Source of the DNA: a virus
IMG/VR virus record: IMGVR_UViG_3300050123_000027
Coordinates: 1 to 36,645 of that record
Strand: one strand, 5' to 3'
Length of the DNA stretch: 36,645 nucleotides
Position 1 is the first letter of the stretch. Every line of letters begins with the position of its first letter. A program made the position numbers and the translations under genes. Below are positions 21,997 through 29,007 of this stretch, piece after piece. Below the pieces are notes generated by a model. That model saw only the letters and a program-made list of their open reading frames with translations, did no database searches and was not told the DNA's origin.

Positions 21997-24078
21997 TTAC
22001 GCTGGAGCTCCAGCCATATTTGCCTGACTAACTTCTTGCTGAATTGGTTTCTTCATAGGCCCTTGTGCGCCAAGTTGTATTTCTTGATCGAGCTTTTCAC
22101 GTTGCTTAAGCATGTCTGAAAGAGTAAGTAGTTGTTGAATATGATTCATATCAAGCGTATCAACTTCTTTTAATGCTTTAACGAGATTGAGTAAACCAAT
22201 GTCTTGATCTTTAATCGCAGCGGCACGACGTTCAACGGCAAGGGCACTATTCTCTTCGATGCGACTATCACGCTCACGTCCCAATCCAACGTCAGCAACA
22301 GCCTTCGCCTTAAGCGCTTGTGTTTTGGCTTCTTGTTCTTGCATTGCTGCTTGCAGTTGCATTTGTTGCATTTGCATTGCTTGTTGTTTTTGCTGTTCTA
22401 TTGCTTCGATAAGCTGTTTTTTATCTTGGAGAGTAGCGGATTCAATTATTACACTATCGGGGATTGGAAGGCCGGCCTCACGAAGCTGTAATAACTGAGC
22501 GAATTGCATTTGTTTTTGTGTGGTAGTATTTAAGCCTTCTTCAACAACTGCATGGTATTTACCGAACGCTTTATTATAAAACTGAGGAGCTGGCTCTTTA
22601 CCTTCCAATATCTTTTTAACTTTACCGGGAGTAAAGTTTGCTTGAATGATATCGATCATGATACGACCAAGCAATTTCTGAGAATGGTCAAGCTGATCGA
22701 ATAGTATTTGCAGCGTTGTAAGACCGGCACCTTGCCGGAGCATAGACAAGATGCCAGCCTTATCGTCAGTAGCCGAACCAAGTAATTCTTCATTAACACC
22801 TGATATCTCCATAACCTCTTTAGCCATTATTTCAGATATCTGAATAGTGGTAGGAGGTATAACAGGAGATTGGATTTGCTGTACATCAGTCATCGATGCT
22901 TCTTCTTTAAGCGCAAGACCACGGCCCTGACCAGAGAGATTAAATACATCAAGAGGATTAACCAACGCATTCTCTTTATATATCCATCCTGAGTTAATCT
23001 GTGACTCAAGAATATCTAATTCAATAACTTTTCTACGGTTATATAAATACTGTGGATCGCGCAAACCACGGACCACACCCTGTATACGCTGCGGGAAATA
23101 GGGCATTTGTGGATTGAAATAGCCAAAAACAGGAACAAATGGATAGAGGTCAGTACCGTTTGGGTTTGGTCCATCATAGAGAACCTTTCCTTGAACAACG
23201 ATAGCAAGTTTAACCGTTGGTATAGTTTGATCGATAACGGTAACTGACGGTTCTTGTCTTAAGAACTCAGCAAGCATCTCATCATCACCACGCCATTCCA
23301 TGGTCTCGCCAGTCGCAGCGTCGGCAAGCATCTTCTGTATTCGGTAATCACGGTAATAGAATTGATCGTACGTAAGTAAGTTCTTCATACCATAGTTATA
23401 CGACTCGGGCATAAACTGGAACTTGCCATCACGAGCAGAACCAGAGTCATTGCCCTGAAGTCCCATGATAATCTCTTCATAGTCAGGCATTAGCGAGATA
23501 ACTTCTCGTTTAGTTAAGAACGAGCGCTTCCATATCGAGTTACAATCAGAGAGATCATGCTTCCTAAAAAAGGGGTCGATTAAGAAGCTATTGTATGAGC
23601 AGTTATCAACTCGTATGTTTCCCGATATCGGATCTGAACGATAATCAACCCAGACCTCGAGTAAATTCATTCCGGTTACTAATCCACCATGAAACGATTC
23701 TGAGATAGTCTCAAGAACGCTCTCTTGGTTATTTACCCACATGAGTATTTTGCTGAATTGATCTGCTGTTTCCGCGTCACCATTTTCTATCGGAGTAACA
23801 ATTGTTGATTTTCGGTTCTTCCGCTGATGGCCGCCGATCATATTAGTAACGCGCCGAATACGATTGAAGTTAAATTGACGACGGCGATTAGCGGGAAGAT
23901 TGCCATAAAGATCGTTAAAGATGGTTTGATCGCCCGATTCAAATCGAGTATCAGCATCAGCTTCTGACCAGAATGATTGATTTATCGTAATAGACTCGGC
24001 ATAGAATGCTTCCATGCGGGACAATATCGCTTTGTCATTTTCATTGTAATATTGAGGACCCAGTTCGGGAAAAATCAT
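21997..24078 (-). CDS. Portal protein (P22-type)
   Basis: 693 residues from ATG 24078, which follows AGAAAGG by 8 bases; an upstream in-frame start at 24105 lacks a good site. The N-terminus MIFPELGPQYYNENDKAILS leads into the crown/wing region (RQFNFNRIRRVTNMIGGHQ, FHGGLVTGMNLLEVWVDYR), matching the conserved P22 gp1 block. The middle has YPFVPVFGYFNPQMPYFPQ and the stem-like YNRRKVIELDILESQINSG. From residue ~550 a long Gln/Ala coiled coil (QQKQQAMQMQQMQLQAAMQE) forms the C-terminal barrel. The length is close to P22's 725. The 12-subunit ring would be the DNA gate and terminase docking site. Its own promoter lies just upstream. Confidence 0.88.
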   Translation of the reverse strand: MIFPELGPQYYNENDKAILSRMEAFYAESITINQSFWSEADADTRFESGDQTIFNDLYGNLPANRRRQFNFNRIRRVTNMIGGHQRKNRKSTIVTPIENGDAETADQFSKILMWVNNQESVLETISESFHGGLVTGMNLLEVWVDYRSDPISGNIRVDNCSYNSFLIDPFFRKHDLSDCNSIWKRSFLTKREVISLMPDYEEIIMGLQGNDSGSARDGKFQFMPESYNYGMKNLLTYDQFYYRDYRIQKMLADAATGETMEWRGDDEMLAEFLRQEPSVTVIDQTIPTVKLAIVVQGKVLYDGPNPNGTDLYPFVPVFGYFNPQMPYFPQRIQGVVRGLRDPQYLYNRRKVIELDILESQINSGWIYKENALVNPLDVFNLSGQGRGLALKEEASMTDVQQIQSPVIPPTTIQISEIMAKEVMEISGVNEELLGSATDDKAGILSMLRQGAGLTTLQILFDQLDHSQKLLGRIMIDIIQANFTPGKVKKILEGKEPAPQFYNKAFGKYHAVVEEGLNTTTQKQMQFAQLLQLREAGLPIPDSVIIESATLQDKKQLIEAIEQQKQQAMQMQQMQLQAAMQEQEAKTQALKAKAVADVGLGRERDSRIEENSALAVERRAAAIKDQDIGLLNLVKALKEVDTLDMNHIQQLLTLSDMLKQREKLDQEIQLGAQGPMKKPIQQEVSQANMAGAPA

Positions 24079-24097
24079 GCTTAATACCTTTCTACAC

Positions 24098-24111
24098 GAA
24101 CACAAGTGTTC
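24098..24111. promoter_or_regulatory. Perfect dyad, GAACAC-AA-GTGTTC
   Basis: A 6-bp perfect inverted repeat with a 2-base centre lies between the portal promoter -10 (24123-24128) and the portal start. It is placed like an operator downstream of the transcription start. It could bind a dimeric regulator, for example the early HTH or RHH protein. Not tested. Confidence 0.45.
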
Positions 24112-24122
24112 ACTTTTGCATT

Positions 24123-24151
24123 AGTGTAGAAGGGTGGCGAGCTTGTATCAA
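24123..24151 (-). promoter_or_regulatory. Sigma70-type promoter for the portal/late operon
   Basis: On the minus strand: TTGATA (24151-24146), a 17-bp spacer, then TACACT (24128-24123), with an expected start near 24116. It reads into portal (ATG 24078) and the downstream head and tail genes. It lies between the exported-protein genes and portal, so structural expression can be controlled apart from terminase. Confidence 0.65.
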
Positions 24152-24188
24152 GTATTTAATCTTAATTGATCTCCATTATTGATCCCAC

Positions 24189-24515
24189 TTACTTTATTAT
24201 TAAATACAGAATCAATTTGTAATACTCTAATCCAGTAACAGGTGACAACGCAGTTGTATTTATGAGCATATTACATATCGCCCTTCTTAATTCTCTCCGA
24301 CGCGATGGCTTATGTATCACAAGTATTACCGGAACTCTTCGGGGAAAAGATGCGTACATTGATCTGATATATCTATGCTGTGGCGCTATAACATGCCTTC
24401 GGTTTCCCATACTATTACCCGACAAGATAATATCAGGAAGATCAACAGCGTTCGATCGACGATGGGTTGCGCATTGAAGAGAAAGGGACCACAAAAGTAA
24501 CACCAAGGGCAACAT
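24189..24515 (-). CDS. Possible exported or membrane-anchored basic protein B
   Basis: 108 residues. It begins MLPLVLLLWSLSLQCATHRR, a hydrophobic core followed by Cys and basic residues, which could be a signal peptide or an atypical lipobox (the residue before Cys is Gln, which is unusual). The body is basic (MYASFPRRVPVILVIHKPSR, RRRELRRAICNML) with a hydrophobic C-terminus. Its ATG overlaps the TAA of the upstream exported-like gene (TAATG), so the two are coupled. A lysis accessory, spanin-like or host-effector role is possible. I do not recognise it. Confidence 0.55.
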   Translation of the reverse strand: MLPLVLLLWSLSLQCATHRRSNAVDLPDIILSGNSMGNRRHVIAPQHRYIRSMYASFPRRVPVILVIHKPSRRRELRRAICNMLINTTALSPVTGLEYYKLILYLIIK

Positions 24516-24826
24516 TACTTTTTCTTGTCTGACTTTAATCTTCTCTCAGCTAATGCGACCATTAAAACTTTTCTACTATAGAGGAAATTTCCATTAACTT
24601 TTCTAATATTATTCTCCGCCAATAGCGCCTGAATTGAATCGAAACTATTGCGTCTTCGCTTGATCCATTCTCCACGCATACATCGACGAGAATGGGAAGT
24701 GGCGGCATTTTGATAGTAACTTACTGGATTACTGTGAGATCGTTGGCGAGAATGCGCGCCGGAATAAGAATCAGTAGAGAATAAAACGACGGAACTTATC
24801 ATCACTAAACGAACTATATTCATCAT
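24515..24826 (-). CDS. Possible exported basic protein A
   Basis: 103 residues from ATG 24826, after AAGGAG by 6 bases; the in-frame ATG 24856 lies at the predicted transcription start. The N-terminus MMNIVRLVMISSVVLFSTDS is a signal-peptide-like hydrophobic segment followed by GAHSRQRS. The mature part is Arg/Ser-rich with one Cys (SHSRRCMRGEWIKRRRNSFD) and a helical Lys-rich tail. It has its own promoter and is not part of the terminase transcript. Its role is unknown; the layout is like a moron. Confidence 0.6.
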   Translation of the reverse strand: MMNIVRLVMISSVVLFSTDSYSGAHSRQRSHSNPVSYYQNAATSHSRRCMRGEWIKRRRNSFDSIQALLAENNIRKVNGNFLYSRKVLMVALAERRLKSDKKK

Positions 24827-24861
24827 GATGGTCTCCTTGTTATCGAAAATATCCATAAATG

Positions 24862-24890
24862 ATAATAACTCTATTTCTTATTGTCGCCAA
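24862..24890 (-). promoter_or_regulatory. Sigma70-type promoter for the exported-protein pair
   Basis: TTGGCG (24890-24885), a 17-bp spacer and TATTAT (24867-24862) on the minus strand. The expected start is near 24855, about 30 bases before ATG 24826. It would let the two small genes be expressed separately from terminase and portal. Confidence 0.55.
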
Positions 24891-24968
24891 GTGATAATAA
24901 GAACTTTATTGCGAAACTATTGCTAATTAATATACCCTTCGGTCTGCGCAAGCTTCTCCATGCTTACT

Positions 24969-25175
24969 TCATATTTTCGGATTAAGTATGTGATCATCTA
25001 TAAGCTTGCCATTATCCTTTATGAATCCTTTAATTTCATTAAACAAATCGCATAGAAACTTTATATCTTTTTCCGCTTGAGTTTGTCTTTTGTCGAGAAT
25101 AATTTGAGTTTTAGTTATATCAATCATTTGATTGATTAATTCATCAAAACTGCCGATCATTTTATTTTTTTTCAT
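24969..25175 (-). CDS. Small coiled-coil-like protein
   Basis: 68 residues from ATG 25175, overlapping the end of the previous gene by 14 bases; starts upstream lie inside the previous gene. Heptad-like helix: MIGSFDELINQMIDITKTQI, then a charged DKRQTQAEKDIKFLCDLFNE. It has no known motif. It is probably a partner of the gene before it. Confidence 0.5.
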   Translation of the reverse strand: MKKNKMIGSFDELINQMIDITKTQIILDKRQTQAEKDIKFLCDLFNEIKGFIKDNGKLIDDHILNPKI

Positions 25176-25353
25176 TACGCATATCCACATAGTCATAAAT
25201 AGAATTTACAAGCTTATTAATAATTTCCTTGGAGCTGACGGTCTCTTTACTCCAATCAATTTTCATATTAAAAGTTGTCAATCCTTCATTATTGTTATCA
25301 ACCTGCTGCATTTCCAAGAAATCATCTTTGAAATAAACTCTATTCTGTTTCAT
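25162..25353 (-). CDS. Small acidic/helical hypothetical protein
   Basis: 63 residues from ATG 25353 after GGGAA; a longer reading from a TTG at 25428 would start inside the terminator hairpin, so I reject it. It begins MKQNRVYFKDDFLEMQQVDN, with the rest helical (SKETVSSKEIINKLVNSIYD). It sits behind a promoter, a short leader ORF and a terminator hairpin. Unknown function. Confidence 0.5.
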   Translation of the reverse strand: MKQNRVYFKDDFLEMQQVDNNNEGLTTFNMKIDWSKETVSSKEIINKLVNSIYDYVDMRNEKK

Positions 25354-25370
25354 AAATTTCCCGTTAATTT

Positions 25371-25445
25371 TTATATACAAAAAGGGTCGCCCAACAACAC
25401 AATCAAGTTTGTCTGCGACCCACAACAAAGGCTAACCAAGCCCAT
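25371..25445 (-). CDS. Possible leader peptide spanning the terminator
   Basis: A 24-codon reading frame, MGLVSLCCGSQTNLIVLLGD then PFCI, runs across both arms of the hairpin and stops at 25371. There is no clear ribosome site. If translated, ribosomes would hold the terminator stem open. It may be only chance. Confidence 0.25.
   Translation of the reverse strand: MGLVSLCCGSQTNLIVLLGDPFCI
25379..25421 (-). terminator. Intrinsic terminator or attenuator downstream of terL
   Basis: On the minus strand GGGTCGC (25421-25415) pairs with GCGACCC (25390-25384), with 24 bases between the arms, and TTTTT follows (25383-25379). It lies after the terL stop, but also after a TTGCAA/TAATAT promoter and before the next gene (ATG 25353). 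It may therefore act as an attenuator for that gene. Confidence 0.7.
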
Positions 25446-25474
25446 AAAAGAATCTAGATTAATAATTCTTTATT

Positions 25475-25503
25475 ATATTATCATACTTACAACAACATTG
25501 CAA
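25475..25503 (-). promoter_or_regulatory. Sigma70-type promoter upstream of the attenuator
   Basis: TTGCAA (25503-25498), 17 bp, then TAATAT (25480-25475) on the minus strand. It lies just inside or after the terL 3' end. With the terminator after it, transcripts reach gene 25353 only if they read through the hairpin. Confidence 0.55.
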
Positions 25504-25509
25504 TATATT

Positions 25510-26910
25510 TCAATATTTTGGCAGATCATCACGGAATACCGAGGGTAGATTACTTTGATTACCATACATAGCCTCCTCGTATCTTCTATTTAAATCTTCA
25601 GCGCTTAATCCATCTCTTGTTTTACTCAATGATAAGCACAGGTATCTCATAGCATCCGCATAATGTGAATGAATATCGTGCAGAGGCTGATCTTTATATA
25701 CTTTACGCTTAACATCGAATTCCTGTCTATAGTTCTCGAGCGACTTTAATAATCCAGCGCAGTTGATCTCATCAATCCAGATCTTGCTAAATGAAGATCT
25801 TACAGCCTCTATGCCATCCTCAATAGGAACGCTCGGCACCGTTGATCGTCGTTCTCCCCTTGTGTTAGTTTGGAACTCGAACTTCAATCCCAATTGCTGC
25901 GCCTTCTCAAGTCTCGTTAATCCAGAGCCAAACTCTTTAACTGCAATATCAGATGGAGCAAAGTGCTTCCCATAAGTGTAGGGCTTCGAGTTTATAACTT
26001 TAACATAGTGCTCAAGACCTTCTTTATTCTTTTCATAACAATCTATAATACGAACTTGCTGACCAACAACTTGATAAAAGATAATTACCGTACTATCTCT
26101 AACACCCAGATCCCATGCTGTATTAACACGAAACGATGCTTCCCATGGAACGATACCAATCTGTCCTTTAACACGCATACGATCGAGATATTTAGCGTAA
26201 TACGAACCTTCTACGCCTTGATCGAACGAGCAATAGTATTCCTGCTGTATAAGATCATCGCTCATCTCACCTGACATGCGCTCTTTTTCAATCTCTTGTA
26301 ATGGAATATGTCGTGTGTCTTCAACAGTAAGCTTATATGCAAACCAATCTTCGGTATTTTGCATTGCGATGTTCCATAAATCCCAAAGATGATTCTTTCC
26401 CCTCGGCGTGGAGATAAATAAAGCCCATCCATCAGCGGCAGTGAGAATCGGTCGAACGAATTGGTAAGCACGGGGATCAGAAAGAGCGTATTCGGAGAAG
26501 ATAAATCCCATTGCGTTTGTACCAACAAGCGATGTATCAAAATTATCAGACCCAACTATTTGTATCTGACTCCCATTCTTAAATCTAATACGCATTTGTT
26601 GTTCGTTTTTAGACTCTAATATCTCAGGTGGTATGAAGTCTAATACACGCATTCCATCAATAGTTATTGCATCCCATAAGATACGACGACCAGAACTGAA
26701 AGTAGGGAATACATAGAAGATAGTACCAACTTTCTTAAGTGCTTCCCGTATAGCGAGATTGAACGCAGCTAAATCCTTCCCGGCGCGCCGTGGGAGAATC
26801 GCTATTATGCGCCTATAGCCTTTATCCATGGCAGTGAAGATTGGAATTTGATATGGCCTTGGATGGAAGCGATTGAGCTTAATAACGGTTTCGATGGAAA
26901 GATTATCCAT
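25510..26910 (-). CDS. terL: Terminase large subunit
   Basis: 466 residues. Walker A is AILPRRAGKD (~37-46). Walker B-like is AMGFIFSEYA (~133-142), with SE where DE is common. Coupling motif FISTPRG lies at ~165-171. The nuclease has Asp267 (AWDLGVRDS), Asp321 (APSDIAVKEF) and Asp419 (HSHYADAMRYL), the RNase H-like metal triad. Its start touches the stop of the DUF551 gene. The motor cuts and pumps concatemeric DNA through the portal, fed by the small subunit at 28005-28526. A terminator follows. Confidence 0.95.
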   Translation of the reverse strand: MDNLSIETVIKLNRFHPRPYQIPIFTAMDKGYRRIIAILPRRAGKDLAAFNLAIREALKKVGTIFYVFPTFSSGRRILWDAITIDGMRVLDFIPPEILESKNEQQMRIRFKNGSQIQIVGSDNFDTSLVGTNAMGFIFSEYALSDPRAYQFVRPILTAADGWALFISTPRGKNHLWDLWNIAMQNTEDWFAYKLTVEDTRHIPLQEIEKERMSGEMSDDLIQQEYYCSFDQGVEGSYYAKYLDRMRVKGQIGIVPWEASFRVNTAWDLGVRDSTVIIFYQVVGQQVRIIDCYEKNKEGLEHYVKVINSKPYTYGKHFAPSDIAVKEFGSGLTRLEKAQQLGLKFEFQTNTRGERRSTVPSVPIEDGIEAVRSSFSKIWIDEINCAGLLKSLENYRQEFDVKRKVYKDQPLHDIHSHYADAMRYLCLSLSKTRDGLSAEDLNRRYEEAMYGNQSNLPSVFRDDLPKY

Positions 26911-27090
26911 TTAAACTTTCTTTTCAGGTAATGGCATCCAATGTGTTATATAATAATCATTACATTCTGAACAGCACCCACAAACATCAAATTCTTTATT
27001 GAAATTTCCCACATCAATATTTCCGTATTTATCCATAACGAGATATATGCCTACTTCTTCGGGTAATTTATCTTTAACACTCGTCCACAT
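26911..27090 (-). CDS. DUF551-family small protein, copy A
   Basis: 59 residues from ATG 27090 after GGAG. It is recognisable by the DUF551 bounds: MWTSVKDKLPEE at the start and YYITHWMPLPE at the end, with a central GNF and a Cys cluster (CGCCSEC). Two further copies are on the plus strand at 33641-33832 and 33834-34055. DUF551 proteins are widespread in phages and have no known function. It ends directly at the terL start. Confidence 0.85.
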   Translation of the reverse strand: MWTSVKDKLPEEVGIYLVMDKYGNIDVGNFNKEFDVCGCCSECNDYYITHWMPLPEKKV

Positions 27091-27118
27091 TATTCATCTC
27101 CATCTATGGAAAGGTTAT

Positions 27119-27301
27119 TCAAATACAATCCTCAGTATCAACAATCTCTGCAATTGCACAAACGAGTTCGTCTTCAATATAAGTAAAACATTTTTCGTAT
27201 AACCGAGAACCGCCATCCTTAGTATGCAATTCAATGGAATTAAGAGTATCGAAAAGCATTTTCACTTCTTCAATTTGCTTTCTTCTTTTACTATCTAACA
27301 T
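27119..27301 (-). CDS. Small acidic helical protein
   Basis: 60 residues from ATG 27301 after GGAGAGA. MLDSKRRKQIEEVKMLFDTL leads to FTYIEDELVCAIAEIVDTE. It overlaps the end of the previous gene. No domain is recognised. It is probably a small regulator or partner. Confidence 0.55.
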   Translation of the reverse strand: MLDSKRRKQIEEVKMLFDTLNSIELHTKDGGSRLYEKCFTYIEDELVCAIAEIVDTEDCI

Positions 27302-27674
27302 TATCATCTCTCCATATCTCAATCCATTGGTTAGCAGTATAAGAATAGTTCCTTGTTCCGCGCTTACACATTGCTATATAACCACATCCACAGAACAGTG
27401 GTGTATTCCCATCAAGAACCATTATTCTCTTACATTCGCTACATCGCATCACGCGAACTGGTTTAAGTGGCTTAGGACATCCCTCTGTGCAGTTTTTAGT
27501 ACCAAGCTCTGCATCAACTAAGTCCTTGTGGCATTGATCAAGCTCCCAATAGAATAAAAGGGTATCTTGAGAACTCTTGTGATGCATTTGGTGCTTACAG
27601 AAGCTTCTCGAGTCTCGCTTACGGTTTTCATAGTAGATATCATCTGCTTCTTTATTCGGATTCCAATCATTCAT
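27291..27674 (-). CDS. Cys/His-rich zinc-ribbon-like protein
   Basis: 127 residues. It has several Cys pairs: FCKHQMHH, NCTEGCP, MRCSECKRI and LFCGCGYIAMC. The last two form a likely zinc ribbon (C-x2-C...C-x-C) at ~77-104. It starts at an ATGA overlap with the preceding gene. It could bind nucleic acid or mediate a protein contact near terminase. No known family is clear to me. Confidence 0.6.
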   Translation of the reverse strand: MNDWNPNKEADDIYYENRKRDSRSFCKHQMHHKSSQDTLLFYWELDQCHKDLVDAELGTKNCTEGCPKPLKPVRVMRCSECKRIMVLDGNTPLFCGCGYIAMCKRGTRNYSYTANQWIEIWRDDNVR

Positions 27675-27853
27675 GTATCACACTCTTCACTACAGTTTCT
27701 ATCACTATACTTAACATCAATCTTCTTGCGCTCCATTAAAGGCAATTCACCATAAAAACGAGTTACGCGATCAGCTCTCACTGAATTGTTAGAACCTTCA
27801 CATATGGCAACATATTCACCGATAAACTTAATCTTGTGCTTACACTTCATCAT
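27671..27853 (-). CDS. Small basic protein with Cys residues
   Basis: 60 residues from ATG 27853 (or 27850, with adjacent ATG). MMKCKHKIKFIGEYVAICEG leads to SDRNCSEECDT. The four Cys may bind metal. It is coupled by overlap to both neighbours. Unknown function. Confidence 0.5.
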   Translation of the reverse strand: MMKCKHKIKFIGEYVAICEGSNNSVRADRVTRFYGELPLMERKKIDVKYSDRNCSEECDT

Positions 27854-28008
27854 TCAACTTTCTTCTTATCAGGTACTCGGTGAACTTGCATATCTTTCAT
27901 GGGACACTCAAGATCCGACAAAGAAATGTTTTTTTTCCGAGGAACCATATTAATCATCCCGCAAATCTTACAATAAAAATGATAATATCCAGTCAATTCT
28001 TCCATCAT
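27850..28008 (-). CDS. Small zinc-finger-like protein with duplicated tail
   Basis: 52 residues (start 28008 or 28005). HFYCKICGMI is a CxxC pair with a later Cys (LECPMK). The tail RVPDKKKVE repeats the tail of the small terminase (IVPDKKKVE), as does the DNA of the junction. It starts inside the terS stop (ATGATG). Too short for the usual gene filters; the overlapping starts support it. Confidence 0.6.
   Translation of the reverse strand: MMEELTGYYHFYCKICGMINMVPRKKNISLSDLECPMKDMQVHRVPDKKKVE
27851..27888. repeat. Duplicated gene-junction repeat, copy 1
   Basis: About 38 bp matching 28006-28045 with a 2-base gap. It encodes the C-terminal VPDKKKVE, includes an AAGAAGAAAG ribosome site, and carries the overlapping stop/start ATGATG. 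The repeat is a whole gene boundary, not a random sequence. Confidence 0.8.
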
Positions 28009-28526
28009 TCCACTTTCTTCTTATCAGGTACTATCGGTGAACTCGGATATGTCTCAATCATCACCTTGATATTGCCATGCTGTTCATTCTCTTTCTTCAA
28101 CTCAGATCTCCATTTTTCAGTCTCACGCCATACCTTCGAGTAATGTGGCATTGTGATATGTACCGTACTCGCATTAAGATCGCTTTTAAGGGCTCCCTTT
28201 TCCCTTCGATAACCAATGATACGCTTTGCCGCTTCATATGCTTTAGCAAGAACCTCACAAGCGGGAATCCAGCGATACACGTCATCAACACAGATACCCC
28301 TAATATCAAAATATTCTTCGATTATGAGTGCATCTTCATTTGTACGAGCCCATTCTAACATCTCAACACCAAGACGTTCTTTAAACTGATCACTCGCAGG
28401 AAACATCTGTAAACTATACGTATTCAGATACTCATCCCACTTTGAGTTATCAGTCGGTTTTATCTTGGAAATGGTAGACTTGGTTATTTTTCTTCTGATT
28501 TCATCGGTCTTTCTCTTAACTGTCAT
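28005..28526 (-). CDS. terS: Small terminase subunit (probable)
   Basis: 173 residues. The N-terminus is basic and Lys-rich (TDEIRRKITKSTISKIKPTD), with a helical DNA-binding-like section DQFKERLGVEMLEWARTNED. The middle has DDVYRWIPACEVLAKAYEAA, then a C-terminal stretch MPHYSKVWRETEKWRSELKK. Small terminases recognise pac/cos DNA and regulate the large subunit. The gene lies directly after RusA and five genes before terL. The start overlaps the RusA stop (TAATG). Identified from order, length and helical layout. Confidence 0.75.
   Translation of the reverse strand: MTVKRKTDEIRRKITKSTISKIKPTDNSKWDEYLNTYSLQMFPASDQFKERLGVEMLEWARTNEDALIIEEYFDIRGICVDDVYRWIPACEVLAKAYEAAKRIIGYRREKGALKSDLNASTVHITMPHYSKVWRETEKWRSELKKENEQHGNIKVMIETYPSSPIVPDKKKVE
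28006..28045. repeat. Duplicated gene-junction repeat, copy 2
   Basis: The partner of 27851-27888, at the end of the small terminase gene. The two copies surround one small gene, consistent with a tandem duplication or unequal recombination that created the extra reading frame. Confidence 0.8.
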
Positions 28527-28972
28527 TATTTAATCTCAATAAATGTAAATTCAGTTCTTGGTTGAGATGCATAACGTTTAGTTGATGTAATAGAAGCAAT
28601 AATACAATCATCATCAAGAATAATACCAGTAGCGGCGTCTTCGGCGAATTTTAAAAGATTAGATAAATCCGGACGAGTGATATGTATTTGATTCTCCATC
28701 TCAAGTTGCTTCTTAACAGTAACGCGAGGGAAACACATATAAAAGTTAATATCTAAGTGAAGAGCAACTCCTGAAAAGATAGGTCTATCTTTATGTTGCT
28801 GTTGGAGCTGAACACCCCATGAATGCTTTAATTGCTTTTGAGAGTCCCACACATGTCCTTGGCTGAACCGTGGTCTTTCTAACGGGATTGGTTTCCCCAA
28901 GATGCAATATTTTATTGTATCCCGATTGACGATTGAATTGGTTGAATCTTTTCTGGTGACTGCTACATCCAT
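28526..28972 (-). CDS. rusA: RusA-type Holliday junction resolvase
   Basis: 148 residues. The family opening is KYCILGKPIPLERPRFSQGH. The catalytic block is ITRPDLSNLLKFAEDAATGI then DDDCI and TSTKRYA, which fits the RusA pattern PDxxNLxK...DD..I...K. Acidic residues at ~102, 112 and 121 would bind Mg. RusA resolves recombination junctions, which is useful to a phage that replicates by recombination and packages from concatemers. It is between the replication protein and terS. The N-terminal ~20 residues are extra. Confidence 0.9.
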   Translation of the reverse strand: MDVAVTRKDSTNSIVNRDTIKYCILGKPIPLERPRFSQGHVWDSQKQLKHSWGVQLQQQHKDRPIFSGVALHLDINFYMCFPRVTVKKQLEMENQIHITRPDLSNLLKFAEDAATGIILDDDCIIASITSTKRYASQPRTEFTFIEIK

Positions 28973-29007
28973 ACTACTTTACTCCGATTCTTCTCTCTTG
29001 GTTGATT

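Noticed and set aside
25371-25428. Longer start (TTG 25428) for the 63-residue gene
   Set aside because: It would begin in the terminator hairpin; ATG 25353 has a better ribosome site.
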